From: Deltaproteobacteria bacterium
GTDB lineage: Bacteria; Bdellovibrionota; FAC87; UBA2466
NCBI GenBank assembly: GCA_013205415.1
Contig: JABMMY010000201.1
Coordinates: 1-8,158 of the forward strand
DNA length: 8,158 nt
Direction: 5' to 3'
Positions within the stretch are counted from its first letter, which is position 1. Every line of letters begins with the position of its first letter. The notes beneath the pieces were generated by a model. That model was not told the origin of the DNA. It did no database searches and saw only the letters and a list, made by a program, of their open reading frames with translations. Made by a program: the position numbers and the translations under genes. Below are positions 1-6,107 of the stretch, piece after piece.

Positions 1-512
1 ATTAAGGCCTCGATCGGTTTTTTCGCATAATCTCTAGGTAAAAACCCGGGCTCATTCCATAAATCTTCGCAAATGGTCAGCCCTATATTTTTCCCCATGA
101 CCTGAAAAACAACCGTTTCATTTCCGGGTTCAAAATAGCGCTCCTCCTCAAATATATCGTAATAAGGTAATAACCATTTCCGATAATTCTTAATCAGGTT
201 TCCATTTTGAAAAACAGCGACAGAATTAAAGTACGGCTTTCCTAAATTAGACCGATTCTTCTCTACATAACCGATAAGAATAGTGATTCCCGAACTCTCA
301 ACCTTTATTTTTTCTAGCGCCTTTAAATTTTCATCAACGATATGCGAATAGCTAAGAAGATCTCTAGGGGGATAGCCTACTATCGCAAGCTCTGGAAATA
401 AAAGTAACTGACAATGACCGGCCTTGGCTTTCTTAATAGCCTCTAAAATCACCTTTAAATTGCAAGCCACATCTCCAACTCTAGGATTCATTTGGCTAAT
501 AGCAATTTTCAT
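1..512 (-). CDS. nadE: Glutamine-dependent NAD(+) synthetase, N-terminal amidase domain (partial, cut by window edge)
   Basis: Encodes the N-terminal nitrilase-type glutaminase half of the cytoplasmic enzyme that converts deamido-NAD to NAD using ATP and glutamine-derived ammonia. I translated 170 codons from ATG at 512-510; the frame is open to base 1, so the C-terminal synthetase domain lies outside. The Glu-Lys-Cys triad of the nitrilase superfamily is visible: E41 in FPELAIVGYPPRDLL, K112 in NYRKWLLPYYDIFEEERYF, and C148 in LTICEDLW. The GYPPRDLL and FEEERYF signatures are those of NadE amidase domains rather than generic nitrilases. The start is chosen because MKIAISQMNPRVGD aligns with the usual first beta strand; no strong Shine-Dalgarno is visible. 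It lies 22 nt behind the small membrane protein gene and is probably cotranscribed with it. Family assignment is secure; completeness of the gene cannot be judged here. Confidence 0.93.
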   Translation of the reverse strand, partial: MKIAISQMNPRVGDVACNLKVILEAIKKAKAGHCQLLLFPELAIVGYPPRDLLSYSHIVDENLKALEKIKVESSGITILIGYVEKNRSNLGKPYFNSVAVFQNGNLIKNYRKWLLPYYDIFEEERYFEPGNETVVFQVMGKNIGLTICEDLWNEPGFLPRDYAKKPIEAL

Positions 513-534
513 ATTCTTAAACCCAATTTTTTCT

Positions 535-786
535 CTATTGCTGAAGCTCTAATACCTGTTTGTATTCGCTTAGCACGTTATCAATAAAGGAACCTGCTCC
601 ATAGATTAAAAACAACGTAAAAATAATTACAAACACACTTGCCCAAATTTTAGTTGATTTCTGATAGCGCGGATTGCGCCATAAAAGTGGGAGCGCCAAG
701 GGTCCAGCTATCGCGGTAGCAATAAGAAAGGCCCAAAAACTGTCTATGATCTTGGGTTTAGGACTTGAACTATCTCTGTTTTCCAT
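535..786 (-). CDS. Small two-TM membrane protein, function unknown
   Basis: An 83-residue protein with a short polar N-terminus (ENRDSSSPKPK), a first hydrophobic segment at about residues 16-36 (FWAFLIATAIAGPLALPLLW), a conserved-looking WRNPRYQKSTK cytoplasmic-type loop, and a second hydrophobic segment at about 47-67 (IWASVFVIIFTLFLIYGAG). The basic loop between the helices favours a hairpin with both ends outside and the loop inside, by the positive-inside rule. ATG at 786 is the first usual start after an in-frame TAG. No good ribosome site precedes it. The PLLWRNPR loop resembles small uncharacterised membrane proteins that I associate with Bdellovibrio-like and other deltaproteobacterial genomes (from memory, not searched). 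It sits 90 nt after the anti-sigma gene and 22 nt before nadE. I do not assign a function. Confidence 0.8.
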   Translation of the reverse strand: MENRDSSSPKPKIIDSFWAFLIATAIAGPLALPLLWRNPRYQKSTKIWASVFVIIFTLFLIYGAGSFIDNVLSEYKQVLELQQ

Positions 787-825
787 TTGGCCATGGTAAC
801 TCTAGTGATTGCTTTGCACAACTGG

Positions 826-855
826 CTAGTATTTGTTGTAGTGAAATCGAGTCAA
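826..855 (-). promoter_or_regulatory. Candidate promoter for the small membrane protein and nadE
   Basis: On the minus strand TTGACT (855-850) is followed after 18 nt by TACTAG (831-826). The -35 matches consensus at 5 of 6 bases, but the -10 is poor (3 of 6). It lies in the 90-nt gap behind the anti-sigma gene, the widest gap in this gene string, where an internal promoter would make sense. Weak evidence. Confidence 0.25.
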
Positions 856-876
856 TCCTAGTTGAAAATCGAAAAC

Positions 877-1425
877 TCACTCAGGTAGTTCGGGGGACGG
901 TCCCTTTTTCTGAAATGATTTTTCAAATTCATCAGGTGATAGCCCACCCTCATCCCAAACACTGCCCATTCTAGGCTCTCTAGAGTGGATCCAATTTGCC
1001 TGCTCATCCAATATTTCCCCAGCCCCATTCGACATAGGAAAGTAACGAACCAATTGTTTTTCATCTAGTTGGGATTGAAACCAAGAAAACCACGGAAACA
1101 CCTTGGCTGAAATAAAAAATAGGATCACAACTCCTAAAATAGGAATGAGATACCCCAAAGAAACTCTGGAGAATTTTAAGGGGCGCAGGGCAAGTGATTT
1201 TCCTGCCTCTGAAGCCTCTACAATTCTTACTGAAAGTTCAGGAACATTGGTAGGGGCAGCGAACTCTCGTAAAATCGCTATTGAAGCGATCACCTCTTGG
1301 TGAAGGGTTTCGCAAGCGGCACACTTAAGAAGATGTTTTTTAATCTCTTCATGCCGATTAGCGGGCAAAATACCCTCTAAAAAATCGGAAATTAAGTTCT
1401 GACAAAAAAAACAGGTGATCACCAT
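877..1425 (-). CDS. Transmembrane zinc-finger anti-sigma factor (ZAS / zf-HC2 type)
   Basis: A 182-residue protein predicted to sequester the sigma factor encoded just upstream. The N-terminal cytoplasmic domain has the zinc-binding anti-sigma signature H31-x3-C35-x2-C38 (KKHLLKCAAC), with C5 and C8 as possible further ligands, and the typical zf-HC2 opening of CxxC, a leader helix and then HxxxCxxC. One transmembrane helix lies at about residues 88-108 (VSLGYLIPILGVVILFFIS). The remaining ~70 residues, charged and without cysteine, would be periplasmic and could be the sensor part. ATG at 1425-1423 follows GAAGAAG, a modest ribosome site. It begins 39 nt after the sigma gene stop. The N-terminal fold and single TM are seen directly; the anti-sigma role is inferred from motif plus neighbour. 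The periplasmic part resembles nothing I recognise, so the inducing signal is unknown. Confidence 0.82.
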   Translation of the reverse strand: MVITCFFCQNLISDFLEGILPANRHEEIKKHLLKCAACETLHQEVIASIAILREFAAPTNVPELSVRIVEASEAGKSLALRPLKFSRVSLGYLIPILGVVILFFISAKVFPWFSWFQSQLDEKQLVRYFPMSNGAGEILDEQANWIHSREPRMGSVWDEGGLSPDEFEKSFQKKGPSPELPE

Positions 1426-1447
1426 AATGTCTTCTTCAAAAAGTTCT

Positions 1448-1465
1448 AGAGATCTTATTATCTCT
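1448..1465 (-). repeat. Short hairpin between sigma and anti-sigma genes
   Basis: A perfect 6-bp inverted repeat, AGAGAT / ATCTCT (1448-1453 and 1460-1465), with a 6-nt loop. It touches the stop codon of the sigma gene (1465-1467) and ends 23 nt before the anti-sigma start. It has no U-run, so it is not a normal terminator. It could tune relative translation or mRNA stability of the two partners, or be chance. Confidence 0.35.
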
Positions 1466-2031
1466 TAATTGTCTCGATTCTGTTTTCCCTTTAAGCTTTC
1501 ACGAAAAGCTAATCGACCCCGATGCAAACGATGCCGATACACTCCCCATCGAATTCCCAAAATTCTTAAAATTTCCTCATCGTCGAAAGACAAAATATCT
1601 CTTAGTACCAGAGGCGCCCTAAAATCAATATCCACTCTAGCCAAGCGAGGCATAAAGAGATCGGGATCAAACCTTTTAAGTCGATAGGAAGGGCCTTCTA
1701 ACAGGAGATCCGAATCGGTCTGTTTTAAGGGGCGAGTGTCTCGACCGAAAGACCAGGTATAATCAACCTGCGTTTGTGCCTTTATGATCTCTCTCCACGC
1801 CAAAGAAAAAAGCTGAATTCTCAACCCCACCTTTTCCCAATCCCCTTGCTTTTGACGGGCCTGTTTTTGAAAAGAATCGCCAAACGCACGAAAAACTTGA
1901 AGCATCGCAGACTCTAGACCCGTAAAACCGTACAGCATAAAATACAGAAATTGACAGGCCTTAGCTTCATTCTCTTTTACAAACTCTCTCAAGGTGACTT
2001 GAGACTGAAGGTTGATTTCAATTTCACTCAT
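1465..2031 (-). CDS. Divergent ECF-like RNA polymerase sigma factor
   Basis: A 188-residue protein with the two-domain layout of group 4 (ECF) sigma factors. Residues ~14-60 look like region 2: a helical run containing LYFMLYGFTGLESAMLQVFRAF resembles the usual helix leading to the 'evFl' core-binding segment. Residues ~140-180 look like region 4: RAPLVLRDILSFDDEEILRILGI followed by YRHRLHRGRLAFRESL matches the 'lvLrdi..ls.eEiA.iLgi..gtVksRlhRaR..Lr' helix-turn-helix pattern. The linker (~85-138) is longer than usual and charged, and region 2 is weakly conserved, so this is a divergent member. ATG at 2031 overlaps the mtnA stop as ATGA, with AGGA 7 nt upstream, so it is likely translationally coupled to mtnA. 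The anti-sigma gene behind it supports the call. Target promoters cannot be told from this window. Confidence 0.75.
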   Translation of the reverse strand: MSEIEINLQSQVTLREFVKENEAKACQFLYFMLYGFTGLESAMLQVFRAFGDSFQKQARQKQGDWEKVGLRIQLFSLAWREIIKAQTQVDYTWSFGRDTRPLKQTDSDLLLEGPSYRLKRFDPDLFMPRLARVDIDFRAPLVLRDILSFDDEEILRILGIRWGVYRHRLHRGRLAFRESLKGKQNRDN

Positions 2032-3110
2032 GGTTGATTCCTAGAAAACGACGCTTTAATTCTCTCTTGATTTGGAAAATTAATCACGCCCCTATCGCAA
2101 ATAATAGCTGAAATTAAGGATTGAGGAGTCACATCAAAAGAGGGATTCCATACAGGAATTGCATATTCAGGGTGATTGTCTCCCAAAACGGATAAAACCT
2201 CGTCATGAGATCTTTCTTCAATTGGAATAGACTCTCCCGAACTTAAGGAAAAATCGAATGTCGAAAAAGGGGCTGCGACATAAAAAGGAACCGAATGTGC
2301 TTTCGCTAATACCGCTAAAGCATAAGTTCCAATTTTATTAGCCACATCACCATTTGCCACAATACGATCAGCTCCAGTAATAACGGCTGAAATTTTTTCT
2401 TTCCGCATTAAAGCAGCTGCCATATTGTCACAAATTACCGTGAAGGGAATAGAGTGGCGATGCAGTTCCCAGGAGGTAAGTCTAAGACCCTGTAAAACGG
2501 GACGAGTCTCACAGGCATACACATGGGATGTTTTTTTAATCTGATAGCCTTTAACTAAAATTCCAAAAGCGGTTCCAATTCCGCCTGTAGCTAAATCGCC
2601 GGTGTTACATATTGTAATAACGGGGCCCTCTTTTAAAAGCTCACTTCCAAACTTCGAAATAAGATGATTACAGGCGATATCCTGCTCGTGAATTTGCTTG
2701 GCCTCTGCCAATAAAAGTTTAACTAAATCTAAATTCAGCGATTGTTTCCAATCTTCAATAATTTTTTTTAGTCTACCCACAGCCCATTGCAAATTAACGG
2801 CCGTGGGTCGAGCCATTTCTAATGTTTTAAGTTTAAACTTGAGTGCAATACGGGCCTTTTCATCGGAGAGCTTTAGGGCCTCTAGGGTCGCAAGCACCAC
2901 TCCATAGGCCCCTGCGATTCCAATGGCTGGAGCTCCACGTACGACTAAGTTTTGAATCGCAGTCACCAAACTTTCTGTCGAGTGGCAATGAAGATAAACC
3001 TCTGATTTGGGTAATGCCGTCTGGTCTAATAAAATTATAGTTTCATCCTGCCAACTGACCGCCTGTACTAGGGGAGAAAAACCAATAGGACCATGTAATG
3101 AAACCGACAT
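2028..3110 (-). CDS. mtnA: Methylthioribose-1-phosphate isomerase
   Basis: Catalyses the aldose-ketose isomerisation of 5-methylthioribose-1-phosphate to 5-methylthioribulose-1-phosphate, an early cytoplasmic step of methionine salvage. The 360-residue length is usual for the family. Signatures in order: VRGAPAIGIAGAYG (57-70); ICNTGDLATGGIGTAFG with catalytic C168; ACETRPVLQGLRLTSWEL (~199-216); GADRIVANGDVANKIGTYAL with catalytic D248; PFYVAAPFSTFD; IPIEERSHDEV; and NPSFDVTPQSLI near the end. C168 and D248 correspond to C160 and D240 known for the Bacillus subtilis enzyme. The NTGDLATGG and ETRP motifs separate it from eIF2B-alpha subunits and ribose-1,5-bisphosphate isomerases, its closest relatives, though the latter cannot be fully excluded by eye. 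No other methionine-salvage gene is nearby. It is the first gene of a minus-strand string and overlaps the sigma gene by 4 nt. The ribosome site is weak. Confidence 0.93.
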   Translation of the reverse strand: MSVSLHGPIGFSPLVQAVSWQDETIILLDQTALPKSEVYLHCHSTESLVTAIQNLVVRGAPAIGIAGAYGVVLATLEALKLSDEKARIALKFKLKTLEMARPTAVNLQWAVGRLKKIIEDWKQSLNLDLVKLLLAEAKQIHEQDIACNHLISKFGSELLKEGPVITICNTGDLATGGIGTAFGILVKGYQIKKTSHVYACETRPVLQGLRLTSWELHRHSIPFTVICDNMAAALMRKEKISAVITGADRIVANGDVANKIGTYALAVLAKAHSVPFYVAAPFSTFDFSLSSGESIPIEERSHDEVLSVLGDNHPEYAIPVWNPSFDVTPQSLISAIICDRGVINFPNQERIKASFSRNQP

Positions 3111-3116
3111 TCACTC

Positions 3117-3130
3117 AACTTACTTAAGTT
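3117..3130. promoter_or_regulatory. 14-bp palindrome between divergent genes, possible operator
   Basis: AACTTA-CT-TAAGTT, a perfect 6-bp inverted repeat with a 2-bp spacer. It lies 6 bp in front of the mtnA start and 8 bp upstream of the -35 box of the divergent operon. A further AACTTA half-site occurs at 3179-3184, next to the likely transcription start of the plus-strand operon. Position and symmetry fit a small dimeric regulator site, but in AT-rich DNA chance is possible. Confidence 0.35.
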
Positions 3131-3138
3131 ACCGATTT

Positions 3139-3168
3139 TTGACAAGAAACCTTAAAAACTACTACAAT
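3139..3168 (+). promoter_or_regulatory. Sigma70-type promoter of the CNNM/CorC operon
   Basis: TTGACA (3139-3144, perfect -35) is separated by 18 bp from TACAAT (3163-3168, 5 of 6 to TATAAT). Transcription would start near 3175, giving a leader of about 20 nt before ATG at 3197. It is the best promoter in the window and suggests strong housekeeping expression of the two following genes. Confidence 0.75.
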
Positions 3169-3196
3169 AGAAAGTAGAACTTAAAGTCTCTAATCT

Positions 3197-4216
3197 ATGC
3201 TCATTCATATTTACCTAGTTTTAATCCCTTTATTATTACTCATTGCAGCGATCTTTGCGGCTAGTGAAGCTTCGCTGTTTTCATTAAGTCGCACTCAGCT
3301 AGAATCGATTAAAACCCAGAAGCCGGCACTTTATCGTTCCATCCGAAACTTAATTCAAAAGCCTGAAGGACTCCTTTCCACCTTAATTATTGGCAATGAA
3401 TGTATCAATATTCTAATTGGAACTTTTGTAGTTACCCTAATGCAGAAAAACCTATCCTCTTGGGATTCTCGATTACTCGCGTTAGGTTCTATTATTGTTT
3501 CCACTTTATTATTGCTTCTTTTTTCAGAGATCCTTCCTAAGGTTTTAGCCTTTCGGCTTCCCGTGTTAACCGCTTCAGTCCTGGTTTACCCCGCAAGTTG
3601 GGCCTATTTTATTTTAACTCCCATTAGAAAGATTTTTGTGACCCTCAGTGGGGAAATTTTAAAACTTTTCAACGTTCGACCCAATTCCACCGCAGCACTA
3701 AGTGAAAAAGATCTTCTAAATCTTATCGAAGTGGGGGAGGAAAGTGGCAGTCTAGATGAAGATGAAAAACAGATGATCCATAATGTCTTTAAATTTAGCG
3801 ATCGTTCCGTACAGACGGTCATGACTCCATGGGAAGGGGTATTTACCCTTACTGAAGATTGCTCAGTTAGCGAGGTTTTAGAAAGAGTAAGACAAAATAC
3901 CTATTCTCGTGTTCCGGTTCTTTCTAAGGTTGATAAATCTGTAGTGGGAATTTTATATACCAAAGAACTTCTAAAGCTACTTTTAGAATCTGACATTTCA
4001 GTTCATACCGAATCTATTAAGCGAGCTACTTTTGCGCCCTATATCGTATCTTCTCACAAAAAAATCTCCCGACTTTTTAGGGAATTCAAATTAAAAAAGG
4101 TTCATATCGCTCTTATCGTTAATGAATACGGTCAATATCTCGGAGTGGTTACTTTAGAGGATCTACTCAATGCTCTTTTTCACACTCAAAATAAAGGGGA
4201 GGAGATCACACCATGA
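3197..4216 (+). CDS. CNNM/CorC-type membrane protein (DUF21 + CBS pair, no CorC_HlyC domain)
   Basis: A 339-residue inner-membrane protein of the family that includes bacterial CorC/CNNM Mg2+ exporters and 'hemolysin-like' TlyC proteins. The DUF21/CNNM transmembrane domain covers ~1-160: a first helix (LVLIPLLLLIAAIFAASEASLF) with the SxxE-type motif (SEASLFSLSR, 23-32), IIGNECINILIG (64-75), and FSEILPKVLAFR (109-120), the usual GE(I)xPK element. Cytoplasmic CBS motifs follow at ~200-260 (SVQTVMTPWEGVF, SRVPVLSKVDKSVVGILYTKELL) and ~276-328 (HIALIVNEYGQYLGVVTLEDLLNALF). The protein stops just after the second CBS motif, so the CorC_HlyC domain of longer relatives is absent. The start is set by the promoter and by the N-terminal helix; no clear Shine-Dalgarno is present. 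Its end overlaps the next gene by ATGA. Magnesium or other cation efflux is inferred from the family, not shown. Confidence 0.88.
   Translation: MLIHIYLVLIPLLLLIAAIFAASEASLFSLSRTQLESIKTQKPALYRSIRNLIQKPEGLLSTLIIGNECINILIGTFVVTLMQKNLSSWDSRLLALGSIIVSTLLLLLFSEILPKVLAFRLPVLTASVLVYPASWAYFILTPIRKIFVTLSGEILKLFNVRPNSTAALSEKDLLNLIEVGEESGSLDEDEKQMIHNVFKFSDRSVQTVMTPWEGVFTLTEDCSVSEVLERVRQNTYSRVPVLSKVDKSVVGILYTKELLKLLLESDISVHTESIKRATFAPYIVSSHKKISRLFREFKLKKVHIALIVNEYGQYLGVVTLEDLLNALFHTQNKGEEITP
4196..4204 (+). promoter_or_regulatory. Strong ribosome binding site of the second CNNM/CorC gene
   Basis: GGGGAGGAG lies inside the end of the first gene, with 8 nt to the ATG at 4213. It is much stronger than the site of the first gene. 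Together with the ATGA overlap it fixes the start of the downstream gene and suggests that the second protein is made at least as well as the first. Confidence 0.7.
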
Positions 4217-5454
4217 TTACTCTGGCCATACTGCTTTGTCTGATAGCTCCGTTTCTTTTAGCAGAGGCCTTTTTCTCTAGTAGCGAAATCGCATTTCTAT
4301 CGGCGAATCGGCCCCGGCTCTTAAAAAAAGCAAAAGAAAATATTCCAGGGGCTCAGCTTGCGAAAAGATTACTCTCTAAACCGGAAACACTGTTTTCAAC
4401 AACTATTGTAGGAACCACTCTTGCTATTAGTTGTACCACTACTATTTCCACCCTATTTATTACAAAACAATTTAGCTATGATCCCGAATGGATCAATTTA
4501 TTAATACTGACGCCACTCATCTTAATTTTTGGTGAGTTTGTTCCTAAAATGGTGGGCCGTTCTCACTCTGACAAAATGATCTTACTAGTGGCAAAGCCTT
4601 TAAACTTTGCGAGTGTTATCCTTTCACCCATTACAAAAAGCCTAGCCATTTACGCAAAAATTCTTGGAAAAATAGTAGGGGAGAGAGCTGAAAAAAGTTT
4701 TTTTCTTTCTCGAGAAGAGATCAAGGCTGCACTTCCGGCAAGCCGAGGGTCCGATGTCACCCCTTCCGAGAGAATTTTAATAGAAAGAATTCTTGAGTTT
4801 GGAAAAATCACCGTAAAAGAGATGTTTCGGCCCCTCATTGATGTGATTGCTATTGAAGAAAATGCCAATCTCGAAGAGGCAGTAAAACTATTTACAGAAT
4901 CGGGTCATTCCAGATTACCCGTTTATAGAGAAAGAATCGATTGTATTGTGGGTGTTATTCAGGGCTTTGATTGTTTAAAAGCTGCTAGTCTTAAGGTTCC
5001 GGTTCATACGGCTATGCAGAATGCCCACTTCGTTCCAGAGAGCAAACCTTTAGATGAACTCCTTTTAGAATTAAAATCTCGACCCATGGCTATTATAGTC
5101 GACGAGTATGGCGGGTGTTCTGGAATTATCACTATGGAAGATGTCATGGAGGAGGTGGTAGGTGAAATTGAAGATGAATACGACGAACCCCCTAAACTCT
5201 TTAGACAGATCAGTGAAAACTCTTTTATTGTCACGGCTCGAATGGAAATTTCAGATTTAAAAGAACTCTTAGGTATTCCATTACCTGAAGATGATGACTA
5301 TCAAACACTGGCCGGATTTTTATTAAAACGAATGCAAAAAATACCCAAAAAATGGGACTCTACTCTCATTGATGGCGTGGAATACGTCGTACAATCGGCT
5401 ACAGACCGCTCCATAGAAGAGGTGTATTTGATTATCCATAATAAGAAGGTTTAA
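4213..5454 (+). CDS. CNNM/CorC-type membrane protein (DUF21 + CBS pair + CorC_HlyC domain)
   Basis: A 413-residue paralogue of the preceding protein with the full family architecture. The DUF21 transmembrane domain covers ~1-155, with AEAFFSSSEIAFLSANR (17-33) carrying the conserved S-S-x-E motif and IFGEFVPKMVGR (105-116). The CBS pair lies at ~198-315 (ITVKEMFRPLIDVIAIEE, SRLPVYRERIDCIVGVIQG, AIIVDEYGGCSGIITMEDVMEEVVGEI). An acidic linker EIEDEYDEP then leads into a CorC_HlyC domain (~328-410, with ARMEISDLKELLGIPLPED and DYQTLAGFLLKRMQKIP). CNNM-family proteins act as dimers whose CBS modules bind ATP-Mg. Tandem overlap with a paralogue makes a heterodimer possible. Start is fixed by the GGGGAGGAG site 8 nt upstream. 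A cation-export role is family knowledge; the substrate ion cannot be read from sequence. Confidence 0.9.
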   Translation: MITLAILLCLIAPFLLAEAFFSSSEIAFLSANRPRLLKKAKENIPGAQLAKRLLSKPETLFSTTIVGTTLAISCTTTISTLFITKQFSYDPEWINLLILTPLILIFGEFVPKMVGRSHSDKMILLVAKPLNFASVILSPITKSLAIYAKILGKIVGERAEKSFFLSREEIKAALPASRGSDVTPSERILIERILEFGKITVKEMFRPLIDVIAIEENANLEEAVKLFTESGHSRLPVYRERIDCIVGVIQGFDCLKAASLKVPVHTAMQNAHFVPESKPLDELLLELKSRPMAIIVDEYGGCSGIITMEDVMEEVVGEIEDEYDEPPKLFRQISENSFIVTARMEISDLKELLGIPLPEDDDYQTLAGFLLKRMQKIPKKWDSTLIDGVEYVVQSATDRSIEEVYLIIHNKKV

Positions 5455-5455
5455 A

Positions 5456-5577
5456 CTGACACATTAGAACAGACAAAAGAGATCGTTTCAGAGTTGCTCT
5501 TGAAAGTAAATTTCAAGTCGCTTAAAAAGCAAACGCAACTCCGCAACGATTTATAAAATGGTATATTAGTATGTCAG
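5456..5577. repeat. Nested inverted-repeat structure between convergent genes (terminator or structured RNA)
   Basis: The 143-nt gap between two convergent genes is filled with nested symmetry. An outer 6-bp pair is CTGACA (5456-5461) with TGTCAG (5572-5577). A 16-nt arm pair is 5482-5497 with 5535-5550 (14 of 16 Watson-Crick, 15 of 16 on the minus-strand RNA counting one U-G). Inside it are a perfect 7-bp hairpin CTTGAAA-GTAAA-TTTCAAG (5499-5517) and a small GCTT-AAA-AAGC hairpin (5520-5530). On the minus strand the long stem is followed by the T-rich run TCTCTTTTGTCTGTTCT, so it may end transcription of the histone-like gene at 5598-6104. Two internal hairpins in a closed stem exceed what a terminator needs. 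It could also be a small RNA or a dispersed repeat unit; no second copy is in this window. Confidence 0.5.
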
Positions 5578-5597
5578 ATTAAAAAAGACCTCTGAGC

Positions 5598-6104
5598 TTA
5601 CCAATCGAAGTTTAATTCTTCATCGAAGTCTTCAGAGCGATCTGAGCCAAAACCAGATTCATCACGCTTGGTAGCGACACGAATGCCAGTATCATACTCA
5701 ATGTTTTCTCGTTCCGATTCTACGGCGTAAGAATCTTCTTCGCGATTTTCAGGTTGATAATCCACTAAATTTTTAGGACGTCGGCCTCTTCTTCCAGGTG
5801 GCTTCACAAAGAATTTAGATCCTTGGTGTTGCGCCCCAGACTCCTTAGCCTGTTTCCGTTTTTCAATGGTATCAACCAGCTTTTGGGAAAGTCCCTTTTT
5901 TTCTATTTTAGCAGGTGCAGAAACTAAAGCGGAGGATGCTGCAGCCCCTTGAGCTGAAACCTTCCCTTTAGCTTTAGTCTTAACGATCTTTTGAATCGTT
6001 TTACCTTTTGCTGCTGTAGAAAGAACTTTCTTCTTAGCTTTTTTTACTATCGGTTTCTTTTTAGACACAAACTTCGAGCGTTTAGACTTCACTACTTTGG
6101 ACAT
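5598..6104 (-). CDS. Lysine-rich DNA-binding-like protein with AT-hook-like motif and acidic tail
   Basis: A 168-residue protein in three compositional blocks. Residues 1-72 are Lys/Ala/Ser-rich with runs such as SKKKPIVKKAKKKV, like histone H1 tails. Residues ~73-100 may form a short helix (LSQKLVDTIEKRKQAKES). Then comes PPGRRGRRPKN (102-112), close to an AT-hook (core R-G-R-P, here R-G-R-R-P). Residues 118-168 are strongly acidic and end in EELNFDW. No TM or signal peptide is seen. The layout recalls small chromatin-like proteins (HMGA or H1 style), where an acidic tail can mask or regulate the basic part. I infer nucleoid binding to AT-rich DNA but do not recognise a named family. ATG at 6104 follows a G7 tract serving as ribosome site. 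It is divergent from another Lys-rich gene 269 bp away. Codon and base composition match the neighbours. Confidence 0.75.
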   Translation of the reverse strand: MSKVVKSKRSKFVSKKKPIVKKAKKKVLSTAAKGKTIQKIVKTKAKGKVSAQGAAASSALVSAPAKIEKKGLSQKLVDTIEKRKQAKESGAQHQGSKFFVKPPGRRGRRPKNLVDYQPENREEDSYAVESERENIEYDTGIRVATKRDESGFGSDRSEDFDEELNFDW

Positions 6105-6107
6105 AAG

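Noticed and set aside
893..910. GGGA-CGG-TCCC followed by TTTTTC on the plus strand, terminator-like
   Set aside because: The stem is only 4 bp, it lies within the coding end of the anti-sigma gene on the other strand, and no plus-strand gene precedes it.
858..1064. 68-residue minus-strand frame inside the anti-sigma gene
   Set aside because: It lies within a gene with clear domain structure and has no motif or start signal of its own.
2028..3110. mtnA as an eIF2B-alpha or ribose-1,5-bisphosphate isomerase homologue
   Set aside because: Length, the CNTGDLATGG, ETRP and GADRIVANGDVANKIGT motifs and the positions of Cys and Asp fit MtnA best.
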